From Mycobacterium sp. E3198 (lineage in GTDB: Bacteria > Actinomycetota > Actinomycetes > Mycobacteriales > Mycobacteriaceae), in contig NZ_LZIS01000001.1 in the NCBI RefSeq assembly GCF_001667015.1, positions 124,001 through 188,000 of the forward strand: a stretch of DNA of 64,000 nt, read 5' to 3'. Of the stretch, positions 33,701-42,501 are shown one piece after another. Under the pieces are notes generated by a model. The model did no database searches and was not told the DNA's origin. It was given only the letters and a program-made list of their open reading frames with translations. Each line of letters starts with the position of its first letter. Position 1 is the stretch's first letter. The translations under genes were made by a program, and so were the position numbers.

Positions 33701-35293
33701 GTGTTTGGCCTCGTCCTGATCGTCGCGCTCGTCTCCACCGTCATCGTGGGGACGGTCATCGGCCGCCGCTACCGGGTGGGTCCCCCGGTGCTGCTCATCC
33801 TGCTCGGCGCGCTGCTCGGTCTGATCCCGCATTTCGGTCACGTCAAGGTCGACGGCGAGGTCGTGCTGCTGCTGTTCCTGCCCGCGATCCTGTACTGGGA
33901 AGGGCTGAATACCAGCTTCCGCGAGATCCGCGCGAACGCGCGCATCATCGTGTTCCTCGGCATCGCGCTGGTGATCGCCACCGCGGCGGCCGTGTCGTGG
34001 ACGGCGCGGGCGCTGGGGATGGACCCGCACGCAGCGGGCGTCCTGGGCGCCGTGCTCTCCCCCACCGACGCCGCCGCGGTGGCCGGCCTCGCCAAAAAGC
34101 TGCCGCGCCGGTCGCTGACCGTGCTCAAGGCGGAGAGCCTCATCAACGACGGCACCGCGCTGGTGCTGTTCGCCGTCAGCGTCAACGTCGCGATCGGCGG
34201 GGCCTCCATCGGCCCACTCCAGGTGACCGGCCGGTTCGTCCTGTCCTACGTCGGCGGCATCGTCGCCGGGCTGCTGGTCGGCGGGGCGGCCACCCTGATC
34301 CGCAAGCGCCTCGACGCCCCGCAGGAGGAGGGCGCGCTGAGCCTGCTGACGCCGTTCGCGGCGTTCCTGCTGGCCCAGGCGTTCGAGTGCAGCGGCGTGG
34401 TCGCGGTCATGGTGTCGGCCCTGGTGCTGGCCTACGCCGGCCCGCTGGTGATCCGGGCCCGATCCCGCCTGGAGGCCTACGCCTTCTGGGACATCGCGAC
34501 GTTCCTGCTCAACGGCTCGCTGTGGGTGTTCGTCGGCGTGCAGATCCCCGCCGCGATGCGCGGTATCGCGGGCGTCGACGGCGGATTTCGCCACGCCGCC
34601 TACCTCGCCCTGGCCATCACCGGCGTCGTGATCGGCTCCCGGATCGTGTGGGGGGAAGCCACCACCGCGCTGCTTCGGCTCATCGACCGCCGCGAGGTGC
34701 AACGCCTGCGCCGCGTCAGCTGGCGTCAGCGTTTCGTCACCGCGTGGGCGGGATTCCGCGGGGCCGTGTCGCTGGCCGCGGCGGTGGCCGTGCCGACGAC
34801 CACGCTCAGCGGCGCGCCGTTCCCGGACCGCAGCCTGCTCATCTTCATCGTGGTGGTCGTCATCCTGGTCACGGTCCTGGTCCAGGGGACGACGCTGCCG
34901 GCCGTGGTGCGCTGGGCGAAGATGCCCGACGACGTCGCCTACGTCCAGGAACTGGAGATGGCCCGAACGCGCGGCGTTCAAGCCGCGCTCGCCGCGCTGC
35001 CCGCCGTGGCCGACGAAGTCGGCATCGGCGACGACCTGCGGCGGCGCCTGCAAAAGGAATACGAGGAGAAGGCCGCGCTCGCCCAGGCCACCGAGGACGG
35101 TTCGACGGACAGCCGCCTGCTCAAGGGCAAGGAGAAGGTGCGGCGGGTCCGGTTGGGCGTGCTCGAACACAAGCGCCGCGAAATCACCGCCCTGCGAAGC
35201 CAAAACCTCATCGACGACATCGTGCTGCGCGAGCTGCAAAACGAGATGGACCTCGAGGAAGTGCAACTCCTCGACGCCGCCGACGACGAGTAG
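33701..35293 (+). CDS. yjcE: Na+/H+ antiporter, CPA1 family (Rv2287-like)
   Basis: A 530-residue membrane antiporter of the CPA1/NhaP type. Twelve or so hydrophobic segments are visible; the ion-binding motif AESLINDGTALVLF holds the conserved Asn-Asp pair, and AWAGFRGAVSLAAA is the second family motif. The C-terminal 110 residues are cytoplasmic, charged and helical. It would exchange Na+ or K+ for protons. The gene matches M. tuberculosis yjcE (Rv2287) in type, length and position relative to sseB, as I recall. The GTG at 33701 starts the frame. Confidence 0.9.
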   Translation: MFGLVLIVALVSTVIVGTVIGRRYRVGPPVLLILLGALLGLIPHFGHVKVDGEVVLLLFLPAILYWEGLNTSFREIRANARIIVFLGIALVIATAAAVSWTARALGMDPHAAGVLGAVLSPTDAAAVAGLAKKLPRRSLTVLKAESLINDGTALVLFAVSVNVAIGGASIGPLQVTGRFVLSYVGGIVAGLLVGGAATLIRKRLDAPQEEGALSLLTPFAAFLLAQAFECSGVVAVMVSALVLAYAGPLVIRARSRLEAYAFWDIATFLLNGSLWVFVGVQIPAAMRGIAGVDGGFRHAAYLALAITGVVIGSRIVWGEATTALLRLIDRREVQRLRRVSWRQRFVTAWAGFRGAVSLAAAVAVPTTTLSGAPFPDRSLLIFIVVVVILVTVLVQGTTLPAVVRWAKMPDDVAYVQELEMARTRGVQAALAALPAVADEVGIGDDLRRRLQKEYEEKAALAQATEDGSTDSRLLKGKEKVRRVRLGVLEHKRREITALRSQNLIDDIVLRELQNEMDLEEVQLLDAADDE

Positions 35294-35301
35294 GGCGCCT
35301 C

Positions 35302-36459
35302 GTGTTGCAGACGGTCGCCATCCGTGGGTATCGCTCGCTGCGGGAGGTGATCGTGCCGCTGGGCCGGCTGTCGATCGTCACCGGGGCCAACGGCGCCGGC
35401 AAGTCGTCGCTGTACCGCGCGCTGCGGCTGCTGGCCGACTGCGGCCGCGGCGAGGTGATCGGCTCGCTGGCCCGCGAGGGCGGGCTGCAGTCGGTGTTGT
35501 GGGCGGGCCCCGAGCAGCTCGGCGGCGCCCGTCGCACCGGCAGGGCCCAGGGCACGGTCCGCACCCGCCCGGTGTCGCTCGAAATGGGTTTCGCCGCGGA
35601 CGATTTCGGCTACCTCGTCGACCTCGGCATCCCGCAGATGGCGGGGATCAGATCCGAGTTCGCCCGCGACCCCGAGATCAAGCGGGAGGCGGTGTTCGCC
35701 GGCCCGGTGTTGCGCAACGCCACGACGCTGGTGCGCCGGACGCGGGATTTCGCCGAGGTGAGCGCGGAATCGGGCCGGGGTTTCAACGAGTTGAGCCGGT
35801 CGCTGCCGTCGTACCGCAGCGTGCTGGCCGAGTACGCCCACCCGCAGGCCCTGCCCGAATTGGCCGCCGTGCGTGAACGGTTGCGCGGCTGGCGCTTCTA
35901 CGACGGCTTCCGCGTCGACCCCGGCGCGCCCGCGCGACACCCGCAGGTCGGCACCCGCACCCCGGTGCTTTCCGACGACGGCCACGACCTGGCCGCCGCG
36001 ATCCAGACCATCATCGAGGCCGGCCTCGATGACCTGGCCCGCACCGTCGCCGACGCCTTCGACGGCGCCACGGTCTCGGTCGCCGTGCACGACGGGGTGT
36101 TCGACCTGCAGCTGAAACAGCGCGGCATGCTGCGCCCGCTGCGGGCGGCCGAATTGTCCGACGGCACACTGCGATTCCTGCTCTGGGCCGCCGCGCTGCT
36201 CAGCCCGCAGGCACCGTCGCTGATGGTGCTCAACGAGCCCGAAACCTCCCTGCACCCGGACCTGGTCCGCCCCCTGGGCTCGCTGATCCGCACCGCCGCC
36301 GCCCAGACCCAGGTCGTCGTCGTCACCCATTCCCGCGCGCTGCTGGAAGCCGCCGGTGACGACACGGTCGAGATCGAGCTGTACAAGGAGTGGGGCGAGA
36401 CCCGCATCGCCGGTCAGGACCTGCTGACGACGCCGCGCTGGGACTGGGGCAAACGCTGA
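35302..36459 (+). CDS. AAA ATPase, AAA_21/OLD-like
   Basis: A 385-residue ATPase of the ABC/RecF-like class. LQTVAIRGYRSLREVIVPLG starts the family fold, Walker A GANGAGKSS is at about 30-38, ELSDGTLRFL is the signature region, LMVLNEPETSLHPDL is Walker B, and VVVTHSRALLE is the H-loop. There is no TOPRIM nuclease domain, so it is a stand-alone AAA_21 protein. These occur in DNA repair and in defence systems. It starts 8 bp after the antiporter stop (GTG 35302) and may be co-transcribed. A shadow frame lies over the antiporter upstream and is ignored. Confidence 0.82.
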   Translation: MLQTVAIRGYRSLREVIVPLGRLSIVTGANGAGKSSLYRALRLLADCGRGEVIGSLAREGGLQSVLWAGPEQLGGARRTGRAQGTVRTRPVSLEMGFAADDFGYLVDLGIPQMAGIRSEFARDPEIKREAVFAGPVLRNATTLVRRTRDFAEVSAESGRGFNELSRSLPSYRSVLAEYAHPQALPELAAVRERLRGWRFYDGFRVDPGAPARHPQVGTRTPVLSDDGHDLAAAIQTIIEAGLDDLARTVADAFDGATVSVAVHDGVFDLQLKQRGMLRPLRAAELSDGTLRFLLWAAALLSPQAPSLMVLNEPETSLHPDLVRPLGSLIRTAAAQTQVVVVTHSRALLEAAGDDTVEIELYKEWGETRIAGQDLLTTPRWDWGKR

Positions 36460-36462
36460 CGA

Positions 36463-37494
36463 CTACGGGAATCCCGACACGAGCAGTTCAGGCACCCCCA
36501 ATAGACCCGAAAGAAAGCCGCCGAAGAGCGGGCCACCGGTGACTGTGAACGCCTGTTGCATCGGATTGCCCACCAGCATGCCGGTGCCGAGGAACTGTTG
36601 AGGAGGAACAAGCAGCCCGTTGAAGCTAAGGCTGAGCGTTCCTTGTTGGGTGGGCAGCCCCTGAAACATGGCAGTCACCGGCGGAAGCGTTATCACCTGG
36701 CTGCCGTTGAGGAATGCGTTGGTCACGTTGGCGGGAGCGTCGACCAACGCGGTGAGCGCGGCCACTGGGTTTCCGGCCTGGACGGCGCTGACCAACGCCG
36801 CGCCGCTTTGTAGCGACGCGGAAAAGGCATTGACCGGTGCGCCCGCCAAGTCCCACGCCAACAGCGACGGCACGCTGGCCACCGTCGCAAACGATACGTT
36901 CGTCGGGGTCATCGACGTGATGGATGTCTGTCCCCCGAAGGTCAGCGCCTGCGCCAGGTTGGCGTAGCTTCCCCCGACGTTTCCGGCGACCGCCTGGAGC
37001 GGCAGTGAGTTTCCGGTCGCGGCAGCCGCCAGCGCCCCGGGGATCTGGCCGAGCTGACCAATCCCGCCGGTGATCGCCTCCTGCAACGCGGGCACTGTAT
37101 TGCCGACCACGCTATTGCCGATGCCCTGCAGGTTGGTGGCGGTGTTCGCTACGAGGCTTTCGTAGGGCCCGAAGACCGGGCCGCCGTTCACCACGTTCTG
37201 CAAGGTTTGCGCCGCCGATGCTTCGGCCCCGACATATGCCTGTGCACCGGCACTCAGCATGTTCACCAACTGCCCGTGAAACGCATCCGCTTGAGCGCTG
37301 ATCGCCCGGAATTCCTGCCCGAATCTGCCGAATAGTGCCGAGACGGCCACGGATACCTCATCCTGAGCCGCTGCGGTGATTGCCGTGGTGGGACCGGCCG
37401 CGACGGCGGCCGCGTCGCTGAGCGTTGATCGAATGCTCGCCAAATCCTGGGCTGCGGTCACCACTAGCTCCGGCACGACATTCACAAAAGACAT
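36463..37494 (-). CDS. PE family protein
   Basis: A 343-residue PE protein starting MSFVNVVPELVVTAAQDLAS. The N-terminal helical hairpin contains the usual alternating Ala-rich helices and ends in YVGAE, a YxxxE secretion signal. The 240-residue C-terminal part is rich in Asn, Gly, Gln and Ala, without PGRS repeats, with hydrophobic patches such as GGFLSGLLGVPELLVSGFP at the end. GGGAGA is four bases before the ATG at 37494; the frame continues upstream without support. It has no adjacent PPE partner, so its partner is probably encoded elsewhere. It is convergent with the ATPase gene, 3 bp apart. Confidence 0.9.
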   Translation of the reverse strand: MSFVNVVPELVVTAAQDLASIRSTLSDAAAVAAGPTTAITAAAQDEVSVAVSALFGRFGQEFRAISAQADAFHGQLVNMLSAGAQAYVGAEASAAQTLQNVVNGGPVFGPYESLVANTATNLQGIGNSVVGNTVPALQEAITGGIGQLGQIPGALAAAATGNSLPLQAVAGNVGGSYANLAQALTFGGQTSITSMTPTNVSFATVASVPSLLAWDLAGAPVNAFSASLQSGAALVSAVQAGNPVAALTALVDAPANVTNAFLNGSQVITLPPVTAMFQGLPTQQGTLSLSFNGLLVPPQQFLGTGMLVGNPMQQAFTVTGGPLFGGFLSGLLGVPELLVSGFP

Positions 37495-37740
37495 GTTTTC
37501 TCCCGTTAATTCCTCAATCCAATTGTGCGGCAGCGTAAGCCGCGAGAGGACGGTAAGGGAATGACATCGAATGTTGTCTGTGAACAAGGCCACGTGGGTT
37601 AGAACAAACCCTGCGGTAGCTGTGAATAAGCTTTGCAGTAGAGGCTTTTCGCGTCCATCGCGCGCTTTGATTGGGAAGCAACGCGATTCCCTTGAGCAGC
37701 CGTCCACATCAAGACCGGAGAGGCGGCACTCAGCCACAAA

Positions 37741-37772
37741 TTGCCCGCTAGGCAAACTTGCCCACTAGGCAC
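37741..37772. promoter_or_regulatory. Two tandem TetR-type operators
   Basis: TTGCC-CGCTA-GGCAA (37741-37755) is a perfect dyad, and a second copy TTGCC-CACTA-GGCAC (37758-37772) follows 17 bp later with one arm mismatch. They lie 21 bp before the ATG of the TetR gene at 37794. The rest of 37495-37740 is AT-richer sequence without a recognisable gene and probably holds the PE and TetR promoters. Confidence 0.65.
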
Positions 37773-37793
37773 GTTTGACGTATCTTGGCGGTC

Positions 37794-38432
37794 ATGCCCG
37801 ACCAACCGCCCGGCCTGCGCGAGCGCAAAAAGGCCGACACCCGCCGCGCGCTCAGCGACGCCGCACTGAACCTGGCGTTCGAGCGCGGGCTGGACAACGT
37901 GACGCGCGACGAGATCGCCGGCCTGGCCGGGGTGTCGCTGCGCACATTCAACAACTACTTCGCCGGCAAGTACGAGGCACTGGCCTATCGGCAGACCGAG
38001 CGGATGCGCCGCGGCATCGCGGCACTTCGCCGGCGCCCCTCCGACGAACCGCTGTGGACCGCACTCGAGCACGCGGTGCTCGAACCGCTGGAAGAGGATT
38101 TCGGCGATTTCTACGGCGCCGAAAGTCAGGTGCCGAGCCGCCGGGAACTCGTCGAGCTTCGAAAGCTGATGATGAACCCTCAGGTGCGTAACGCCCTGCC
38201 GCAGCGGCTTTTTGACGAGTGGCTCGAGGTCGTCGCCGAGCGCACCGGCACCGATCCGCAGCACGACCTGTACCCACGGCTGGTGGTGGCCGTCGTGCGC
38301 GCCATCGGCGACGCGGCGGCCGAGACCTACGTGCGGGCCGAGCCGCCGGTGGCCATCACCGACCTGATCCGCGACGGCTTCGCCGCCGTCCGCGCGGGGC
38401 TGCCGGAGGCGGTCAAGGAGCTGACACCATGA
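37794..38432 (+). CDS. TetR-family transcriptional regulator
   Basis: A 212-residue TetR regulator. MPDQPPGLRERKKADTRRAL leads to the helix-turn-helix VTRDEIAGLAGVSLRTFNNYF, a common form in mycobacterial drug and oxidation regulators. The upstream TTG (37785) is in frame, but the ATG gives the usual start. It overlaps the FAD monooxygenase by ATGA, so the two are made together and the repressor probably acts at the tandem sites at 37741. The ligand is likely the monooxygenase substrate. Confidence 0.9.
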   Translation: MPDQPPGLRERKKADTRRALSDAALNLAFERGLDNVTRDEIAGLAGVSLRTFNNYFAGKYEALAYRQTERMRRGIAALRRRPSDEPLWTALEHAVLEPLEEDFGDFYGAESQVPSRRELVELRKLMMNPQVRNALPQRLFDEWLEVVAERTGTDPQHDLYPRLVVAVVRAIGDAAAETYVRAEPPVAITDLIRDGFAAVRAGLPEAVKELTP

Positions 38433-39967
38433 CTGACGAACGCGCCGACATCGTCATCGCCGGCGCCGGGCCCAACGGGCTGATGCTGGCCTGCGAGCTG
38501 GCGTTGGCCGGCATCCGGCCCGTCGTGCTGGACGGCCTGCCCGGGCCCAGCTCCGAGCCGAAAGCCAACGGCCTTGTCGGGCAGGTGGTTCGGATGCTCG
38601 ACATGCGCGGCCTGTACCACGAGTTCACCGGCGACCCCAACCCGCCGCAACCGGTCTACGGCTGGATCTTCGCGGCGATGACGCTGAACTTCCTCGGCGT
38701 GCCCGACAACCCGATGTACGCGTTGGCCATCCAGCAGCCCCGGGTGGTGCGGCTGCTGGAGAAGCGGGCGCGCGACCTCGGGGTGGACTTGCGCTGGGGA
38801 CACGAACTCAACGGTCTTCAACAGGACGCGGATTCCGTTGGGCTGACGGTGTCCTCGCCCGAGCGCGAGTATCGCATCGCCGCCGGGTATCTGGTGGGCG
38901 CCGACGGCGGCCGCAGCCTGGTCCGCAAGACCGTGGGCATCGACTTCCCCGGCTACACGTCGCAGACCGTCGGTCGGCTGGCCCACGTGCACATCCCCGA
39001 CGGGCTCCGCCGCGCCGACGGCGGCATCGACGTCCCCGGCTTCGGCCGGATCGCGTTCGGCCACACACGGTTGGATTGCGGCGGGCTGATCTACGCCGAG
39101 TTCGAACCCGGCCGCTCGCTGTTCGGCACCATCGAGTTCGGGCCGCCGGTCGAGGACCAGCCGATGAGCCTGGACGAACTGCGCGAGAGCGCGCGTCGTG
39201 TGCTCGGCGTCGACCTGCCTTTCGAGGAACCGAAAGGCCCAGGGCCGCATGCCCTGCGGCGGATCAATGGGCAGAACACCCGCCACGCGGAGCACTACCG
39301 CGACGGGCGAGTGCTGCTGCTCGGCGACGCCGCCCACGTGCACAGCGCCATGGGCGGACCCGGCCTGAACCTGGGCCTGCAGGACGCCATGAACCTGGGC
39401 TGGAAGCTCGCCGCCCACCTCAACGGCTGGGCGCCCGCGGGACTGCTCGACACCTACGAGTCCGAGCGACACCCGGTGGGCGAGCGCGTCATGATGCACT
39501 CGCTGTCGCAGACCGCCCTCATGGCGCCGGGGCCCGAAGTCGCCGCGCTACGAACGCTCCTGGGCGAACTGTTCGCCCTTCCCGACGCCGCCCGGCACAT
39601 GGCGAGACTGCTGGCCGGCAACGACGTCCGGTACGACGTCGGCGACGACCACCCGCTGTCGGGCCGGCCCGTGCCGCCGCTGACCCTCGCCGACGGCCGG
39701 CGAGTCGAAGAACTGCTGCACGACGCCCGCCCGGTCCTGCTCGATTTCGGCGGCGGCGCCGGCCCCACCGCGCGCGGGTGGGCCGATCGCGTCGACGTCG
39801 TCGAGGCGACCACCACCAAGCGGCCCGCCGCGGCAGTGCTGCTGCGGCCCGACGGCTACGTGGCCTGGGCGGCCGACGCGTTCGGGGCGGACGAGCAAGC
39901 GGCCCTGCGCGCCGCGCTGCGGCGCTGGTTCGGGCCCTCAACGGAAGATGTTGACGCAGTCGGGTAG
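38429..39967 (+). CDS. FAD-dependent monooxygenase, PheA/TfdB type
   Basis: A 512-residue flavin hydroxylase. GAGPNGLMLACELALAG is the FAD-binding Rossmann loop, VGADGGRSLVRKTVG is the DG motif, and GDAAHVHSAMGGPGLNLG is the GD motif binding the FAD ribityl chain. The C-terminal thioredoxin-like domain (from about 400) lacks a CxxC pair, as is usual. It hydroxylates aromatic compounds or antibiotics with NADPH and O2. It forms an operon with its TetR repressor. The 3' end overlaps the convergent DinB gene by 30 bp. Confidence 0.92.
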   Translation: MTDERADIVIAGAGPNGLMLACELALAGIRPVVLDGLPGPSSEPKANGLVGQVVRMLDMRGLYHEFTGDPNPPQPVYGWIFAAMTLNFLGVPDNPMYALAIQQPRVVRLLEKRARDLGVDLRWGHELNGLQQDADSVGLTVSSPEREYRIAAGYLVGADGGRSLVRKTVGIDFPGYTSQTVGRLAHVHIPDGLRRADGGIDVPGFGRIAFGHTRLDCGGLIYAEFEPGRSLFGTIEFGPPVEDQPMSLDELRESARRVLGVDLPFEEPKGPGPHALRRINGQNTRHAEHYRDGRVLLLGDAAHVHSAMGGPGLNLGLQDAMNLGWKLAAHLNGWAPAGLLDTYESERHPVGERVMMHSLSQTALMAPGPEVAALRTLLGELFALPDAARHMARLLAGNDVRYDVGDDHPLSGRPVPPLTLADGRRVEELLHDARPVLLDFGGGAGPTARGWADRVDVVEATTTKRPAAAVLLRPDGYVAWAADAFGADEQAALRAALRRWFGPSTEDVDAVG

Positions 39968-40603
39968 GCCCAGGCGCGCTGGATCGGACCGGCCGGTGGC
40001 CGCGAGCAGAAAAACGTGCTCCGTCATGCCGGTTTGCTGCTCGAATTGCTCTGTCGGGACAACCAGCAGCCGAGCGACCGCCGGGTCTGCGGCGGCGGCG
40101 TCATCGCGCAGCAGCGCGCCCAGCACGAAGTCGATGCCGGCCCGCAGCCCCGGCCCGCCATCGAACGGCAGGCCCAGTGCCGCGCGGATGTCGTCGCCGT
40201 GTACGTAGGCGTCGTCCAGCAGCGCATGCACCCCCTGGCCGAGGGTGAGCCCGGGCACCGGGCTGGGTGCCGACCAGGCCGCGTCGTCGATGACAGTGGC
40301 AAGCTGCGCAACCCAATCCGCCGCGGCCCGCAGCCGTTCCGCGAGCGCGGCCGGTGATTCGCCGCGCAGGGCCGCGGCCTGGTCGTCGGGTGTGCGGGTG
40401 CCGACCGCGCCGCTGATCGTGTCGACGGCCTGGCCGACCACGTGGCCGGCGACGTCGCGCACCTGCCAGCCGGTGCACCGGGTATCGCGGCTCCAGTCCG
40501 AGGCATCCAGCGCGCCAATGAGTTCGGCGAAGGAGCGGTATTCGTTGACCAGGCCCGTGATGGTCGCGGCTCGATCGGGTCCCGGCCGCACGATCGTGGT
40601 CAT
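39938..40603 (-). CDS. Mycothiol-type DinB protein, TIGR03086 family
   Basis: A 221-residue protein starting MTTIVRPGPDRAATITGLV. CTGWQVRDVAGHVVGQAVD and DDAYVHGDDIRAALG are signatures of the TIGR03086 branch; the His of GHVVG and HGDD are likely metal ligands, with the fold of mycothiol-dependent maleylpyruvate isomerase. It overlaps the upstream LLM gene by ATGA, so translation is coupled. Together they may modify a substrate with F420 and mycothiol. The ATG at 40603 is preferred over the longer open frame. Confidence 0.85.
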   Translation of the reverse strand: MTTIVRPGPDRAATITGLVNEYRSFAELIGALDASDWSRDTRCTGWQVRDVAGHVVGQAVDTISGAVGTRTPDDQAAALRGESPAALAERLRAAADWVAQLATVIDDAAWSAPSPVPGLTLGQGVHALLDDAYVHGDDIRAALGLPFDGGPGLRAGIDFVLGALLRDDAAAADPAVARLLVVPTEQFEQQTGMTEHVFLLAATGRSDPARLGLPDCVNIFR

Positions 40604-41550
40604 CGCAGCGACTCTGTCACGCTCCGCAGCCGGCGCAGCTGCTCGACGAATCCGTCGGGGCCGAGGACGGCTACCCGGCAGACCAGATGCCGCGCGCCGG
40701 CGTCGATGTAGCCGGCCAGCCGGGCGGTGACGGCGTCGGGCGTTCCCAACGCGAAGGTCTGGATCTGCTCGACGGCGTCGATGCCGAAACCGTAGGTCTG
40801 GGTGGCGAAGTGGTCGAGCGCCGCCCGGCCGCCGTCGGCATCGTCGGTGAGCAGCACGGTGACGAACAGCGCCGGCGTAATGGCGTCGCCGGGGCGGCCC
40901 GCGCCCTGCGCCGCGGCCCGTACCTCGGCGAGGCCCGACGAATAGCCCTGCGGTGTCGGAGGATACGGCAGCCACCCGTCGTAGAGCCGTCCGGCGCGGG
41001 CGCGGGCGCCCGGGGTGTCGGCGGCCAGCCACACCGGCGGGTCGGATTCACCGAACGGCGTGATGCCTGCAGGGATTTCGTCGAGGTGCAGCACAGATCC
41101 GTGAAAGGAACTGGGCTCCTTGGCATTCCATAGCTGGCGCCATAGGGCCACGGTGTCGTCGAGGCGCGCGAAGCGGCGAGGCCACTGCACCTCCGAGGCG
41201 GCGTACTCCACCTCGGACAGGCGCGGGAAGCCGGCACCGACCGCCACCGCCAACCGCCCGCCCGAGAGCCGGTCGATGGAGGCGAGGGCCTGCGCGGTCT
41301 GCACCGGCCGGCGCAGCACCGGCTGTAAGGCAGCGGTACCCAGGGTTATCCGATCGGTGACGGCGGCCGCTGCCGATAGAAAGGTCAGCGCTTCGATGCG
41401 GGGCCGCACCAACGAGTCGTTCGCCCACAGCGAGTCGAACCCCAGATCCTCGACGGCGCGGGCGAAGTCGAGGAGCCCGCGCAGATCGGTGCCGGCCCAG
41501 GGCTCGGCCGCCAGGGGCGGCATGACGCCGAGACAGATTGGTATTTCCAT
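40600..41550 (-). CDS. F420-dependent LLM-class oxidoreductase
   Basis: A 316-residue luciferase-like monooxygenase-family protein. LDFARAVEDLGFDSLWANDS and ITLGTAALQPVLRRPVQTAQ are family signatures, and GGRLAVAVGAGFPRLS binds the cofactor phosphate. In mycobacteria this class uses F420 rather than FMN. It is first in a two-gene operon with the DinB protein and diverges from the XRE regulator at 41635, which likely controls it. The ATG at 41550 (MEIPICLGVMPPLA) is chosen over an in-frame ATG ten codons earlier. Confidence 0.88.
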   Translation of the reverse strand: MEIPICLGVMPPLAAEPWAGTDLRGLLDFARAVEDLGFDSLWANDSLVRPRIEALTFLSAAAAVTDRITLGTAALQPVLRRPVQTAQALASIDRLSGGRLAVAVGAGFPRLSEVEYAASEVQWPRRFARLDDTVALWRQLWNAKEPSSFHGSVLHLDEIPAGITPFGESDPPVWLAADTPGARARAGRLYDGWLPYPPTPQGYSSGLAEVRAAAQGAGRPGDAITPALFVTVLLTDDADGGRAALDHFATQTYGFGIDAVEQIQTFALGTPDAVTARLAGYIDAGARHLVCRVAVLGPDGFVEQLRRLRSVTESLR

Positions 41551-41584
41551 GGGGCGATCGTGTCGCCGACGCTGACGCACGACA

Positions 41585-41600
41585 ATTCCCGGCAGGGAAT
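41585..41600. promoter_or_regulatory. Inverted repeat between divergent LLM and XRE genes
   Basis: ATTCCC-GGCA-GGGAAT is a perfect dyad with 6-bp arms in the divergent intergenic region. It lies 34 bp from the XRE start and 34 bp from the LLM start, a likely operator. Confidence 0.5.
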
Positions 41601-41634
41601 GGCGCCCAGCGCCCGGAACGGGTTGACTGTGTGC

Positions 41635-42417
41635 ATGTCGGTTTCGGTGCAGGGCGACTTCGGCGCGGCATTACGCGAATGGCGTAATCGGCGCCGGCTC
41701 AGCCAGATCGACCTGGCCAATGACGCGGGCACCACCCAACGGCACCTGAGCTTCCTCGAGCAGGGCCGATCGGTCCCGGGGCGCGACATCGTCAGCCGAC
41801 TGGCCGATTCCCTGCAGCTGACGCTGCGGCAACGCAACTCGCTACTGTCGGCGGCGGGTTTTGCGCCCGCGCATCCGGAGTCGCCGCCGGACGCCCCGCT
41901 CCTGCAACCCGTGCGGCAGGCGCTCCAGCATGTCCTCGACGGGCACCTGCCGTATCCGGCCATGGTCATGGACGGCTTCGGGGAGCTTGTCGCCGCCAAT
42001 GGCGCCTTCGGGCTGCTCACCGACGGGGTGGCGGGGTGGCTGCTGGAGGCGCCCGTCAACGTGCTGCGCGTCGCGCTGCACCCGGACGGGATGGCGGCGC
42101 GCATCGTGAACCTCGACGACTGGCGGCGCCACATTTTTCACGGCTTGCGCGAACGTGGCCCGGACCCGCGCATCGACGCGCTGCTCGAGGAACTCGAGAG
42201 CTACGGTGTGCCGGCGCCGGGTGGCCGACCGATCGAATCGCTGGGCTTCGCCGTGCCGCTGCACCTGCGCTCCCCCGACGGTGACGTGCGGCTGGTTGCG
42301 ACGATATCCACGTTCGTCACCGCCCTGGATGTCACCATCTCGGAGCTGCGCCTGGAGGCGTTCCTGCCCGCCGACCGGGAGACCGCCACGATCCTCGCCC
42401 GCCGTGGCGCGGAGTGA
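41635..42417 (+). CDS. XRE/MmyB-type transcriptional regulator
   Basis: A 260-residue regulator. FGAALREWRNRRRLSQIDLA to LSFLEQGRSVPGRDIVSRLA is an XRE helix-turn-helix at residues 10-60. The C-terminal 190 residues are a MmyB-like ligand domain (YPAMVMDGFGELVAAN, LRVALHPDGMAARI), often binding fatty acids or other small molecules. The frame is open upstream to 41560, but the ATG at 41635 places the DNA-binding helix correctly. It probably regulates the divergent LLM/DinB operon and itself. Confidence 0.87.
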   Translation: MSVSVQGDFGAALREWRNRRRLSQIDLANDAGTTQRHLSFLEQGRSVPGRDIVSRLADSLQLTLRQRNSLLSAAGFAPAHPESPPDAPLLQPVRQALQHVLDGHLPYPAMVMDGFGELVAANGAFGLLTDGVAGWLLEAPVNVLRVALHPDGMAARIVNLDDWRRHIFHGLRERGPDPRIDALLEELESYGVPAPGGRPIESLGFAVPLHLRSPDGDVRLVATISTFVTALDVTISELRLEAFLPADRETATILARRGAE

Positions 42418-42501
42418 GGCGCTGAGCGAATTCATGCAGTGTTCAGGCACACGTCGGTTCCACATCGATGACTGCACACGCGCGCCGCGTGTCCTCACGT
42501 T

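Noticed and set aside
33493-35301. A 988-residue protein joining this stretch to the ATPase
   Set aside because: The upstream part is Arg-rich shadow sequence over the DUF5685 and antiporter genes; only the part from 35302 is a real ATPase.
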